DNA of 51,374 nt from an uncultured bacterium (GTDB lineage: Bacteria; AUK180), in the NCBI GenBank assembly GCA_937863565.1, contig CALMGJ010000014.1, forward strand, positions 87,817 through 139,190, given 5' to 3'. The notes beneath the pieces are model-generated. The model was not told where the DNA came from, searched no databases, and saw only the letters and a program-made list of their open reading frames with translations. Made by a program: the position numbers and the translations under genes. Positions 9,436 through 17,043 of the stretch are shown piece after piece; positions within the stretch are counted from its first letter, which is position 1, and every line of letters begins with the position of its first letter.

Positions 9436-9459
9436 TTATCATTTTTCATTCTTCATTTA
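9436..9459. repeat. Degenerate heptamer tract
   Basis: Tandem 7-nt units of the type TCATTYT/TCATTTA fill the gap between two phage genes and run into the stop codon of the 162-aa gene. The same kind of tract recurs at about 9964, 13090 and in host gaps at 42.4 and 50.2 kb. Confidence 0.5.
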
Positions 9460-9945
9460 ATATTTATACGGCCAGTATTCGGGATGTTCGCGCCTGATCT
9501 TGGCGATCTCTGCGGGCGTCATCATGGAGAGGTCGAATCTCGGGTTCTCGGCCGGGGTCTGCAGTTCATCGGCCGTCACGGCATTTGATGCGGCGCCGGC
9601 AGCGCCCTTTATGGCGGCGCCGGGCAGGCCGCCGAATATATACCCGAGATTGCCCGCCGCGCCGAGTATGGCATTGATGATGGAATCGCGCTTTTTTTGC
9701 GCCTCCTGTTTTTCGGCGAGGTCCTTGGCCTCTTTCATCCGTCGTTCCTGGAGCCCGATCTCGGCCACATCTATATTGTATTTGGCGAAAAGATCGGTAA
9801 GGCTTTTGGCCATTGCATCGGAGTATGCGCTCGAATCGAGTGTTCCCCGTTTTGCCATTTCCGTTGCGATGGCCTCGGAGATCTCTTTTTTTGAGCTTCT
9901 CATATTTTCGGCGAGCGCCGCCTTGATGCTGTCATATTCGCTCAT
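9457..9945 (-). CDS. Phage protein with Gly/Ala-rich segment, internal virion protein candidate
   Basis: A 162-residue protein starting at ATG 9945, which has GGAG 6 nt upstream; an earlier ATG at 9966 lacks this. The N-terminal 90 residues are helical and charged. A Gly/Ala-rich, weakly hydrophobic stretch follows (about residues 95-125), and the C-terminus is short and aromatic (ends EYWPYKY). The glycine-rich amphipathic segment recalls podoviral internal proteins that insert in membranes during DNA ejection, such as T7 gp14. That comparison rests on layout only. Heptamer tracts flank it on both sides. Confidence 0.6.
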   Translation of the reverse strand: MSEYDSIKAALAENMRSSKKEISEAIATEMAKRGTLDSSAYSDAMAKSLTDLFAKYNIDVAEIGLQERRMKEAKDLAEKQEAQKKRDSIINAILGAAGNLGYIFGGLPGAAIKGAAGAASNAVTADELQTPAENPRFDLSMMTPAEIAKIRREHPEYWPYKY

Positions 9946-9963
9946 ATATCTCTCCTTTTTTGA

Positions 9964-9996
9964 CATTCTTCATTTTTCATTCTTCTTTTTTCATCT
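9964..9996. repeat. Degenerate heptamer tract
   Basis: Repeated 7-nt units of the ACATTCT/TCATTTT/TCATTCT type lie in the short gap between the tail-tube gene and the 162-aa gene. They overlap the stop codon at 9991. Confidence 0.5.
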
Positions 9997-12906
9997 TCCC
10001 CTCACGACCTTTCCCTCCATTTCTATACTGCGCACGGCGAGGTACTTCGTCGCATCGATCATGATGTCGATATTTCTCCCCTGGACGGTATGGGGGACCC
10101 TGCCCCTCTGTTTCCCGAGGCTCCGGCTGTGGTTCTTAACGGTGAGCGTTCCGGAGGCCTCAAGGTTCATCTTTTCCGCGTCCACGACTATTTCGTCATA
10201 TATGGTGTATTTTGTGCTTTTGGACAGCATCTTATACCTGATGTCGTCTCCTTTTCCTATACGTATCAGATAATGCTGGTCGCCCGTGTATCTGTACAGG
10301 ATGGTATCCTCCCATACAGCCTCTATTTCCATGATGGTATCGTCGGATATTATGTCCGCCGGCATCCATTCGCGCGTCGCGGGATCCCACAGCAGCGTGT
10401 ACCCGCCGGAATGGTATATGAGCGCGTATTTCCCGTCGATATTCGTTGCCGTGATCTTCAGCCCCTTATATCCCGTCACTGTTTTGTATATGATATTGAA
10501 TCCCGTTATCCGGTCCGGGAGCAGTCCCTTGTTCGTTACGATCTTGAATCTCCAGTATTTTTTCGTTTCGCTGTCTGAAGTATAGATTTTCTTCCAGTCG
10601 AACTCGGTCCAGGACGGCGTCCATCCCGGTGTCGTGGAATTTGAATAATATACTGTGGTCTCTATATCGCCGCCGTATAATCCGTATGCCCCGTCTGCGA
10701 TCGCCTGCTCCCTGATGACCTCGAATGACACCATGCTGGTGAGATCCGACAGGTACACTTCGTCCGTTATATATTCGTAATTGCTGGCATGGCTTTTATA
10801 AGCGTATTTAATATTAAGCTGCGTTGTCCCGGGTACCGATTGCGATACCCTGTTGTTCGTGTCGTTTTTGAAAACGGGTATTTCGGTATCGAATATTCCC
10901 CAGGCGGCCTCCGATAAGGCGTAACTTTTGAATTTCAGAAAAAATTGGTTTGTGGGGCTCCCCAGTACTTTTCTGATATACAGGGCTTTTTCGTCTCCGG
11001 TATCGTATGCGGCAAGATCGTTCCATTGCCATGGATAATCGTATCTTATACTGCCTATACTCTCGCTCTGTACGGACATTTTCTCCCATTCTCCGCGCGC
11101 GAGGAACACGGATATTGTTCCGTCGCCGAATGTACGGGCGAAATAAACAACTATATCGTCGCTGACAAACGCCGCTCTGGCGATCACGTTCGTTGCCGGG
11201 GATATGTATGTTTTATTCGTGTGTGCGGATGTTTCGAATATATACAGTTTTTCCGTCCCGCCGGTATCGTATGTATATCCGCTATAATATGTGTCCGTGA
11301 GTATTTTCGAAGCCAGGAACCAGTATGCGGCGTCCTTATACCGTACGCTCCATATCCGCACTTTTTCGCCGCTTATGGAAGCGGGGGTTCCGAGGTTGAA
11401 CGATGTATCGTAATACTTGATCCCCGTAGCCTCCGACCCGCCCGAGTATTCCACCGCGGACCAGTACAAGCGGCTGTTAGCAACGTCGGCGGGGAAATAT
11501 TTCAGGGTATTTGTCGCCGCGGTTGAAAGCGTTGTAGCGGTGATCTCATAATACGGGCTCGCTACGGGAAGCAGATAGCTCATGCTCATTTTTATTATCT
11601 TGGAATAATTTCCGGAAACATATGAATTGGCGAATATAACCCAGTTCGAGCCGAATACGCGTATCTGGATATGGTATCTGTCCCCGATTATGACTTTATT
11701 ATATTCCTTGAATATCCCCCCCCGGTTGATCACCACCGTGTCGATGCCGGTGATATAAGTAGACCCTTTGCTCGCCTGCCAGACCATAGCGTATGCCACC
11801 CAGCGGTTGTCCAATATCGGCATGCAGTTCACATATTCCTTTTTCACTGCCTCTCCGCCCACCGTATATGTTCCGGATATCGTATCAGATCCCGCCGTTT
11901 GCTTAACATATAATTTGTCGGGCGCATTGTATGTATAATCCGCCGGCAATCCCGCGCGCATGTTCAAGGGGTCGCTGAATGAATCGTTTATCGCGCTCAT
12001 CAGATTTTCGGGCGTGTTCTGTGTCAAATAATTCTCTATCTTGCCCGATATTTTATATGGCGCCCTTCCGGGGTATACGATATATACCTGATTGTCTTCT
12101 CCCATGAATACGAACGCCTTCCCGACCTCGGCGATTGAGCGCGGCACGCATCCGATCGAGGAGATCCTTTTATTTGTGTATCCGCTGGCCGGGAAATTCT
12201 GCAGTATATGAACATCTGTGCTTCTGAAAACATACGCCGTCGGTTCCACGGTCCCGTCCTTCATTCCGAGGAAAGTGCCGATCCCGACGATCTGGCCCTC
12301 CTTGGCGGATACCGCGAGGGACCCGGCAGCCCAGTCGTACGGCGTGCCGGTGGAGCCCCATTTAACCGTGTTCTTATATCCTGTGAAATTTGCTCCGACA
12401 AGTAGCCCCTGATGAATGCACAGATATTTTGACCCGTTCGTCTGGCGCTGCGTGAGGGTGTCTGAGCTGGTCGTGTCTATTTCCCAGAGCCCGTCGCTTT
12501 TTGTGCTGAAATATATCCGGTCATTGAGCATTACGAACGCTTGGCTTTCGACTATTTCGGCGAACTCCAGAGCACTGCCCCCGTTCATTACTATTCCCCA
12601 GCGGTCATGCTCATATGATTTCGCGAAGCGGTATTTGCCTGCAGCCCCGTCCCAGTATTGGGCGAGATAGTAATTCACCCCGTTTGAATTTTCGAAATGC
12701 GCCCAGGTATAGATATCGTAATTTTCGAGTACGGGATTGGTCGCCGATAACTGCTGCTTGATCTCGGTCGCGTTCCCGGCCTCATATCCCGGCCTCAGGT
12801 TCCCGGCTTCGTCGATCGAAAAGACAAGTTTCTGCTCGGTTCCGAGCGGTACCGACATATTATCGGCTTCATTAAGCCCGGGGAACTTGTCAATTCGGAG
12901 CCTCAT
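9991..12906 (-). CDS. Tail tube / nozzle protein (T7 gp12-like, tail tubular protein B)
   Basis: A 971-residue, beta-rich protein. The N-terminus has the LRIDKFPGLNEADN type of opening common to podovirus tail-nozzle (stabilisation) proteins, followed by many short strands rich in Tyr, Trp, Thr and Gly, consistent with a beta-propeller fold. It lies directly after the head-tail adaptor gene and before the internal virion proteins, the place of T7 gene 12. A GGAGG lies 6 nt before the ATG. The assignment rests on size, composition and order, so the general role is likely while the exact family is not proven. Confidence 0.7.
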   Translation of the reverse strand: MRLRIDKFPGLNEADNMSVPLGTEQKLVFSIDEAGNLRPGYEAGNATEIKQQLSATNPVLENYDIYTWAHFENSNGVNYYLAQYWDGAAGKYRFAKSYEHDRWGIVMNGGSALEFAEIVESQAFVMLNDRIYFSTKSDGLWEIDTTSSDTLTQRQTNGSKYLCIHQGLLVGANFTGYKNTVKWGSTGTPYDWAAGSLAVSAKEGQIVGIGTFLGMKDGTVEPTAYVFRSTDVHILQNFPASGYTNKRISSIGCVPRSIAEVGKAFVFMGEDNQVYIVYPGRAPYKISGKIENYLTQNTPENLMSAINDSFSDPLNMRAGLPADYTYNAPDKLYVKQTAGSDTISGTYTVGGEAVKKEYVNCMPILDNRWVAYAMVWQASKGSTYITGIDTVVINRGGIFKEYNKVIIGDRYHIQIRVFGSNWVIFANSYVSGNYSKIIKMSMSYLLPVASPYYEITATTLSTAATNTLKYFPADVANSRLYWSAVEYSGGSEATGIKYYDTSFNLGTPASISGEKVRIWSVRYKDAAYWFLASKILTDTYYSGYTYDTGGTEKLYIFETSAHTNKTYISPATNVIARAAFVSDDIVVYFARTFGDGTISVFLARGEWEKMSVQSESIGSIRYDYPWQWNDLAAYDTGDEKALYIRKVLGSPTNQFFLKFKSYALSEAAWGIFDTEIPVFKNDTNNRVSQSVPGTTQLNIKYAYKSHASNYEYITDEVYLSDLTSMVSFEVIREQAIADGAYGLYGGDIETTVYYSNSTTPGWTPSWTEFDWKKIYTSDSETKKYWRFKIVTNKGLLPDRITGFNIIYKTVTGYKGLKITATNIDGKYALIYHSGGYTLLWDPATREWMPADIISDDTIMEIEAVWEDTILYRYTGDQHYLIRIGKGDDIRYKMLSKSTKYTIYDEIVVDAEKMNLEASGTLTVKNHSRSLGKQRGRVPHTVQGRNIDIMIDATKYLAVRSIEMEGKVVRGR

Positions 12907-13133
12907 CGCGGCCCTCCGCGCCTCAATATGTGTAAATATTTACATATACGCATTAAAATTAAAATCCTTTCATATTTTGATTTAGCCGCGTTTTCTTGCC
13001 CCGGGGTATATCCGAATATCCCCCTCCGCCGGGCGCAGGCCCTTAAATGTTTCCAATTTGGCAACATTTCCCGCTGTCCATCTTTCTTCACTCTTATCTT
13101 CTCATTCCTCATCCTTCTTTTCCCATTTTTCAT
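12903..13133 (-). CDS. Possible small basic protein, doubtful
   Basis: An open frame of 76 codons (53 if the internal ATG at 13067 is used) ends in an ATGA overlap with the tail-tube gene, like many true junctions in this phage. The first codons lie in a heptamer tract and the central part encodes an iteron copy and several GC-rich hairpins, so it may be non-coding. The product is Arg/Lys-rich with no recognised domain. If it is not a gene, 12907-13167 is a gap holding repeats. Confidence 0.3.
   Translation of the reverse strand: MKNGKRRMRNEKIRVKKDGQREMLPNWKHLRACARRRGIFGYTPGQENAAKSKYERILILMRICKYLHILRRGGPR
12931..12944. promoter_or_regulatory. AT-rich perfect palindrome, possible operator
   Basis: TGTAAATATTTACA is a 14-bp perfect palindrome about 25 bp upstream of the tail-tube start. 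The length and symmetry fit a binding site for a dimeric regulator. No regulator for it is seen in the window. Confidence 0.35.
13049..13065. repeat. Fifth copy of the 17-bp iteron
   Basis: GTTTCCAATTTGGCAAC is identical over all 17 bases to the four iterons in the replication initiator gene (32413-32582). It lies in the gap between the tail-tube and adaptor genes, next to a heptamer tract, 19 kb from the others. Confidence 0.85.
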
Positions 13134-13167
13134 TCTTCATTTATCATCTTTCATTTTTCATTCTTCA
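13090..13167. repeat. Long degenerate heptamer tract
   Basis: About eleven 7-nt units of the form TTCATTT, TTCATTC and ATCATCT lie end to end up to the stop of the adaptor gene. On the minus strand this reads as purine-rich GAATGAA/AAATGAA units. It is the longest such tract in the prophage. Confidence 0.6.
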
Positions 13168-13773
13168 CTATCTTACCCTCGGGCTTCCGAATTTTATCCT
13201 GGCGGTCCGCCCTGCGCCGTATTTTCCGCAAAGGCCGTCGAATTCCCTTTTGGCTATCATTGCGCTGTTTATATTCCCCTCGGCGCTTTGGCACATATAC
13301 GCGGTATACCAGACCGGAGCCATGTGGTATTCGGCTTCCACGGCGGGCTCGTCGTCCTCATCGGAGAGATTTTCGGGCAGCACATATGCGCGCACGGAAA
13401 GCGTATCCGCCGCGTCGAGCTCGGGCCAGATATACAGTCCCTGCCCGCTCTTATACCACCGGCACGTATTGTATCCGAGATCGTGCCTTTCAATGTCCGG
13501 GATCTCGTTTTCCTTGATCTCGGCATAGATATTGCCGTCGCTGTCCTCCACGGAGATCACCCCGTTTCTCAGAACGGAGTTATCGGTGTAGAAGGTATTT
13601 TCCGTATCCGGCGTATAGGCGAAGGATATTGTATCCGCATAACAGCGCGTTTGAGCGGCGAATTCCTGCATTCCCCGGTTCAGGAACACGGTCAGCTCAG
13701 CGTCGGTGAACCGCTCCCCGTTCCCGTCCAGTACCAGCGCCCTTGTCGCCGTGATCATTTCCGAAAGCGTCAT
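13168..13773 (-). CDS. Head-tail adaptor protein (gp4/gp11-like)
   Basis: A 201-residue protein. The start MTLSEMITATRALV followed by FTDAELTVFLNRGMQEFAAQT is the pattern of phage head-tail adaptors that sit under the portal: a helical N-terminus with a 'sDaEl...iN.g..ef' motif, then a beta-rich middle. The position between capsid and tail-tube genes supports this. A GAGGAG lies 7 nt before the ATG. The family is recognised by pattern rather than by search. Confidence 0.7.
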   Translation of the reverse strand: MTLSEMITATRALVLDGNGERFTDAELTVFLNRGMQEFAAQTRCYADTISFAYTPDTENTFYTDNSVLRNGVISVEDSDGNIYAEIKENEIPDIERHDLGYNTCRWYKSGQGLYIWPELDAADTLSVRAYVLPENLSDEDDEPAVEAEYHMAPVWYTAYMCQSAEGNINSAMIAKREFDGLCGKYGAGRTARIKFGSPRVR

Positions 13774-13794
13774 ATCCGTCTCCTCTTCTTAATT

Positions 13795-13836
13795 CTCAAT
13801 TCCCCCCAACCACTAACCTCCGGCCCCTAACCTCTC
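13795..13836. repeat. GGTTAGNGG-type repeat tract
   Basis: On the minus strand the gap before the adaptor gene reads GGTTAGGGG, GGAGGTTAGTGG and GGTTGG in near-heptad spacing. It resembles the GTTA-type heptads of the host gaps rather than the TTCATTT type. The rest of the 13774-13913 gap is GC-rich with no gene seen. Confidence 0.35.
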
Positions 13837-13913
13837 TTATCCCGGTACGGGCTGAGCGAACCGCAACGAGACAAGTCAAGTCCGTCCGCCCGCCCGCCCG
13901 GGACGAAAGGGGG

Positions 13914-14366
13914 TTATGAGAAAAAAGCGATTATCGCCTGTTTTATTTCCTTCTCGTTCTTGCCGTCGATATCGGCTTTCAATACGCCGATCTTCGTGGC
14001 ATAATCGTACAGTTCCTGGCCTTTGAGGTATTTGATCTCCCTCTGGACATTTGCGAGATTCCTCTCCTGTGAGAGCTTCTCCTCTTCGGCGAGGCGTTTT
14101 GCCTCTTCGGCCTCATGGGTGCGGATCTGCTCATCGAGCTCCTTTTTCGCCTCGGCCTCGGCCTTGGCGCGCGCCGCCTTCTCCGCAGCCTCGATCTTTC
14201 TCTTCACATCTTCGTTTATGAAACCGTATGTTTTGGCGTCGTATCCCTCCGTATCGATTAATATTTTCGCCACCCGCAAGTTATCCACTTCGGTTGGGCG
14301 GTTCCTTATGAAGACATAGCCGTATTTCCGCAATACTGCGGGCGCTTTTGTGTGTAGTATTTTCAT
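13914..14366 (-). CDS. Coiled-coil phage protein with HeH/Rho-N-like C-terminus
   Basis: A 150-residue protein. The N-terminal 50 residues are compact, residues about 55-110 are a strongly charged Ala/Glu/Lys coiled coil, and the last 35 residues (LKGQELYDYATKIGV onward) look like a small helix-extended-loop-helix motif found at the ends of phage head and tail proteins. AAGGAGG lies 7 nt before the ATG. The gene follows the capsid gene but lies beyond a strong terminator, so it is expressed by read-through or from its own promoter. The exact role is unknown; a head-completion or fibre-like part is possible. Confidence 0.6.
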   Translation of the reverse strand: MKILHTKAPAVLRKYGYVFIRNRPTEVDNLRVAKILIDTEGYDAKTYGFINEDVKRKIEAAEKAARAKAEAEAKKELDEQIRTHEAEEAKRLAEEEKLSQERNLANVQREIKYLKGQELYDYATKIGVLKADIDGKNEKEIKQAIIAFFS

Positions 14367-14389
14367 ATCTTTCCTCCTTTTATCCTGAA

Positions 14390-14443
14390 ATAAAAAAAAG
14401 AACTGCCCGCCCTAAGGCGCATTGCTAAGAGGCGGGGCGGGCA
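14390..14443 (-). terminator. Rho-independent terminator after the capsid gene
   Basis: On the minus strand a 9-bp stem (TGCCCGCCC at 14435-14443, GGGCGGGCA at 14404-14412) is followed by GTTC and a run of eight T. A second GC-rich hairpin (GGGGCCC/GGGCCCC, 14454-14477) lies just upstream. It lies about 75 nt beyond the capsid stop and would lower transcription of the tail genes relative to capsid. Confidence 0.8.
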
Positions 14444-14517
14444 TGTTCGAAAAGGGGCCCCGCCCCGGCAGGGCCCCGATAGTGTTTCCGGCATTTTCCC
14501 CGGAGTCCTCTCCGGTA

Positions 14518-15753
14518 TTATGCAAGGTCGTTCTTTATGCCCCAGTGTACGGCGTGCCTTTTGACATTTCTGAGCACGGGCGTGCCTATGTAGAGCAGCT
14601 GGTCCTTTCTTACCAGCGAATCATTCCCCTGAATGTTCTGGAGAAGGACCAAGTCCGTATTCTGATATTTCCCGGTTTCCACGGCGGCCTCGATCGGGAA
14701 CGAATATATCTCGAGATCGTCTATATCGAAACCGATCGCCATATTCTTATATCCCGGCACCGTAGCGCCGAGGCTGTCGTCCATCTCTCTGGATTCATAC
14801 AGATATATGGTCTTGCCCATAAGGTCGACCTTCTTAAAATTAACCCCGAACACTTCTATGTTCGGTGCCATCTGTAGATTGGTCAATCCCAGCCCCATAA
14901 CGCTCCCGATCCATTCATTGGAAGCCATTACCACCTTCGGTTTTCCCGAGGTGGTGCCGTACTGATAGAGCGCGGTCAAAAACTCCCATAATTTCCCTTT
15001 TGTCAGGGCTGTATTTGCGCCGCCGGATGTGTGGTCGACGACCGTTCCGCCGCGGCTATATATCTGCTTGTAAATGCCCTCGCATAACCACAGTGAATTG
15101 GCCGCGTCGCTTTTGTATTCTCCGTATAGCCATGAGCGCTCGATCTTTCGCGCGAGCTCGATCAGCGCATTCCGCCTCATGCTGTCCCTGGTATTTTTAT
15201 CAACGCCCTGGAGTACTGCATTCGCGGTGAAGTAATCGGCTTCTATGACATGATCGAATATCTGCATGGCCTGCTTTCGCTCATTCTCCGCTTCGTTCTT
15301 CCCGTCTCCGGCCGTGGCGATTGCGGTATTGCCGGGTCCCAGTATCTTCAAATAGTCGCCTGTCGATACCGTCGAAGCCCCGTCGGTAGCCACAAGGGTG
15401 ATTGTGTTATTTACCGTATCTACAGCGCTTACGCGGTAGGTGTGGCGGTCATTTTCCTCTTCAACAGTATCGCCGACTTTGAAATACTTATAGTCTCCTG
15501 CGACGGATAGCGGGACCACGGGCCATGCGGATACCGTACCGGCCACGAACGAGCTCTTGAGAGCATCCTGCTCGGCCCATGAAATATCGGGGTCATAGTG
15601 CATGATGCGCTTTGCTTTCGGAAATTTCTCTCCCATCAGGATCATGGCGAATAAACCCACGTCTCCGATGAGGTGCTGGATCTTGTCCCTCAGGAAATAT
15701 GCTCTGCGACCCGTTAGGACATCACTGAATACTCTTGTGCCAGATGTTACCAT
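14518..15753 (-). CDS. Major capsid protein (HK97 fold, SU10-like)
   Basis: A 411-residue protein placed right after the scaffold candidate and portal. It has the usual capsid layout: a helical N-terminus, a beta-rich P-domain insert, a long helix (the ARKIERSWLYGE region, about residues 200-215) and a late segment with KVVMASNEWIGSV and MDDSLGATVPGYKNM. These features resemble the SU10/DUF5309 type of HK97-fold capsid proteins. The Shine-Dalgarno is AGGAGG about 5 nt before the ATG. A strong terminator follows, as is common after capsid genes. The role is nearly certain; the subfamily is less so. Confidence 0.8.
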   Translation of the reverse strand: MVTSGTRVFSDVLTGRRAYFLRDKIQHLIGDVGLFAMILMGEKFPKAKRIMHYDPDISWAEQDALKSSFVAGTVSAWPVVPLSVAGDYKYFKVGDTVEEENDRHTYRVSAVDTVNNTITLVATDGASTVSTGDYLKILGPGNTAIATAGDGKNEAENERKQAMQIFDHVIEADYFTANAVLQGVDKNTRDSMRRNALIELARKIERSWLYGEYKSDAANSLWLCEGIYKQIYSRGGTVVDHTSGGANTALTKGKLWEFLTALYQYGTTSGKPKVVMASNEWIGSVMGLGLTNLQMAPNIEVFGVNFKKVDLMGKTIYLYESREMDDSLGATVPGYKNMAIGFDIDDLEIYSFPIEAAVETGKYQNTDLVLLQNIQGNDSLVRKDQLLYIGTPVLRNVKRHAVHWGIKNDLA

Positions 15754-15765
15754 GGCATCCTCCTT

Positions 15766-16554
15766 TTATGCCTCGCCGAAATAATTGTCCATTTCCGGCG
15801 GGGTGTTTTTTATCGGTTTTTCCCTTCCGCCCTGCATAAATGTCCCCTTTGCTTTCTCGAATGATTCGGTCCGCCAGATCCGGAACGCTTTGGCGATAGC
15901 CTCTTTCGGCCGGCCGTCTATGTGATGTTCGCGGATGATCCGCGCGATCTCGCGGTCGTCGGGCGGCTCGGCGCCGTCAGCCTGTACTGCTTCCCGCTCG
16001 GCGCGCACGGCTGCGGCCAATTCCACGCTCAGCGCCTCCTGCTTCTGCATTTCGGCGTCGTGTTCGGACTGTATCTTTTTGAGCTCCTCGGCAAAGGCCT
16101 TCTTCTTTTCCGCCTCGAATTTTTCATATTCGTCGCGGGTGAGAAAAAGGTTCTTGTCATTGCCCGCGGTATCTTTGCCCTCTTCCTTCTTCGGCTCCTT
16201 TTTTCTGAACTCGTACAGATCGGAGTCGAGGTCCTCTTCTTTTTCCACGGCGTACTTCTTCATCCTTGCCGCCCAGCGTTTCCGCGCCTGGACCGCGTCC
16301 TTCACTGTTTTTTCCATGGTCTTCAGATACTCCGAGGCCTCTTTCTCATCGGCAAAACGCCCGAGATATTTCGGCTCTTCGGGTGTCTTCTCCGGAATCG
16401 CCTCTGTTTCGGGCGCGTTTCCCGCTATCCCGAACCAATCCCCTATGCCGTCCGGCTCATTTTCCGCGGCCGTATCCGGGGCATTTTCTCCGGTCTTATC
16501 CGGCAACTTCCCCGGAGTCCGCTCCGGCAACTTCCCTTCGTCTTCCAGTCCCAT
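15766..16554 (-). CDS. Scaffolding protein candidate
   Basis: A 262-residue acidic protein started at ATG 16554, which follows the upstream stop after one base (TAA C ATG) and has AGAGG 6 nt upstream. An earlier in-frame ATG at 16593 would overlap the previous gene by 38 nt. The N-terminus is Pro/Glu-rich and disordered, with GKLPERTPGKLPD and similar short repeats. Residues about 75-190 are charged coiled coil and the C-terminus is basic. The composition and the place between portal and capsid are those of scaffold proteins. No protease motif is visible. Confidence 0.7.
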   Translation of the reverse strand: MGLEDEGKLPERTPGKLPDKTGENAPDTAAENEPDGIGDWFGIAGNAPETEAIPEKTPEEPKYLGRFADEKEASEYLKTMEKTVKDAVQARKRWAARMKKYAVEKEEDLDSDLYEFRKKEPKKEEGKDTAGNDKNLFLTRDEYEKFEAEKKKAFAEELKKIQSEHDAEMQKQEALSVELAAAVRAEREAVQADGAEPPDDREIARIIREHHIDGRPKEAIAKAFRIWRTESFEKAKGTFMQGGREKPIKNTPPEMDNYFGEA

Positions 16555-16555
16555 G

Positions 16556-16795
16556 TTAGGCCTCTTCGGGTCCCGCTTCCAGGGCGTCCGCAAGCGCCGC
16601 GGAATCCATTTCTGCGGGCTCTGTTTTCTCGGTGGCGGCGGTTTCTTCCAAAAGAACGCTTTCTATCTTGAGCGACTTGACCGCTCCGGCAACGCCTTCC
16701 ACGGTGCCGTCGATTATAAGGCGTATTTTTGCGCCCGGCTCGACGGCGTTCATATCCGGGAATTCTATCCCGGAGATCTCCACTTTGCTTTTCAT
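16556..16795 (-). CDS. Small hypothetical head-module protein
   Basis: A 79-residue acidic protein. The first 50 residues form a likely small beta domain and the tail is Ala/Glu-rich. GGAG lies 5 nt before the ATG, and the ATG overlaps the upstream stop (ATGA). It sits between portal and scaffold in the late operon. No family is recognised. Confidence 0.6.
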   Translation of the reverse strand: MKSKVEISGIEFPDMNAVEPGAKIRLIIDGTVEGVAGAVKSLKIESVLLEETAATEKTEPAEMDSAALADALEAGPEEA

Positions 16796-17043
16796 GTTCT
16801 CTCCTTTGATTTTTCCGCTAATATTTTTGCGTATCGTCTGTATTTCTTCAGCTCCCCGATCACGTTCTTCATGCCGTCGGCGTAGCCCCGTGCGTATTCG
16901 GGGGTATCCTTCTGCGCGGAGGTGGCATATGAGAACACCAGCGCCTCAAGCACCGTTTCGAGATCGTCGCCGATATTTTCGAGGCCTTTCGCCAGCCGGT
17001 ACATTCTCTTGTCCGGGAAATCCTGTTGCACCCATATTTTCAT
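16792..17043 (-). CDS. Small hypothetical head-module protein
   Basis: An 83-residue helical protein linked by ATGA overlaps to the portal gene on one side and the 79-aa gene on the other. It contains an ARGYADGMK segment within amphipathic helices and a basic C-terminus. The role is unknown; many phages have one or two small proteins here. Confidence 0.6.
   Translation of the reverse strand: MKIWVQQDFPDKRMYRLAKGLENIGDDLETVLEALVFSYATSAQKDTPEYARGYADGMKNVIGELKKYRRYAKILAEKSKERT

Noticed and set aside
12903-13170. Start of an rRNA or known structured RNA in the gap
   Set aside because: Hairpins are present but no known RNA consensus could be matched by eye.
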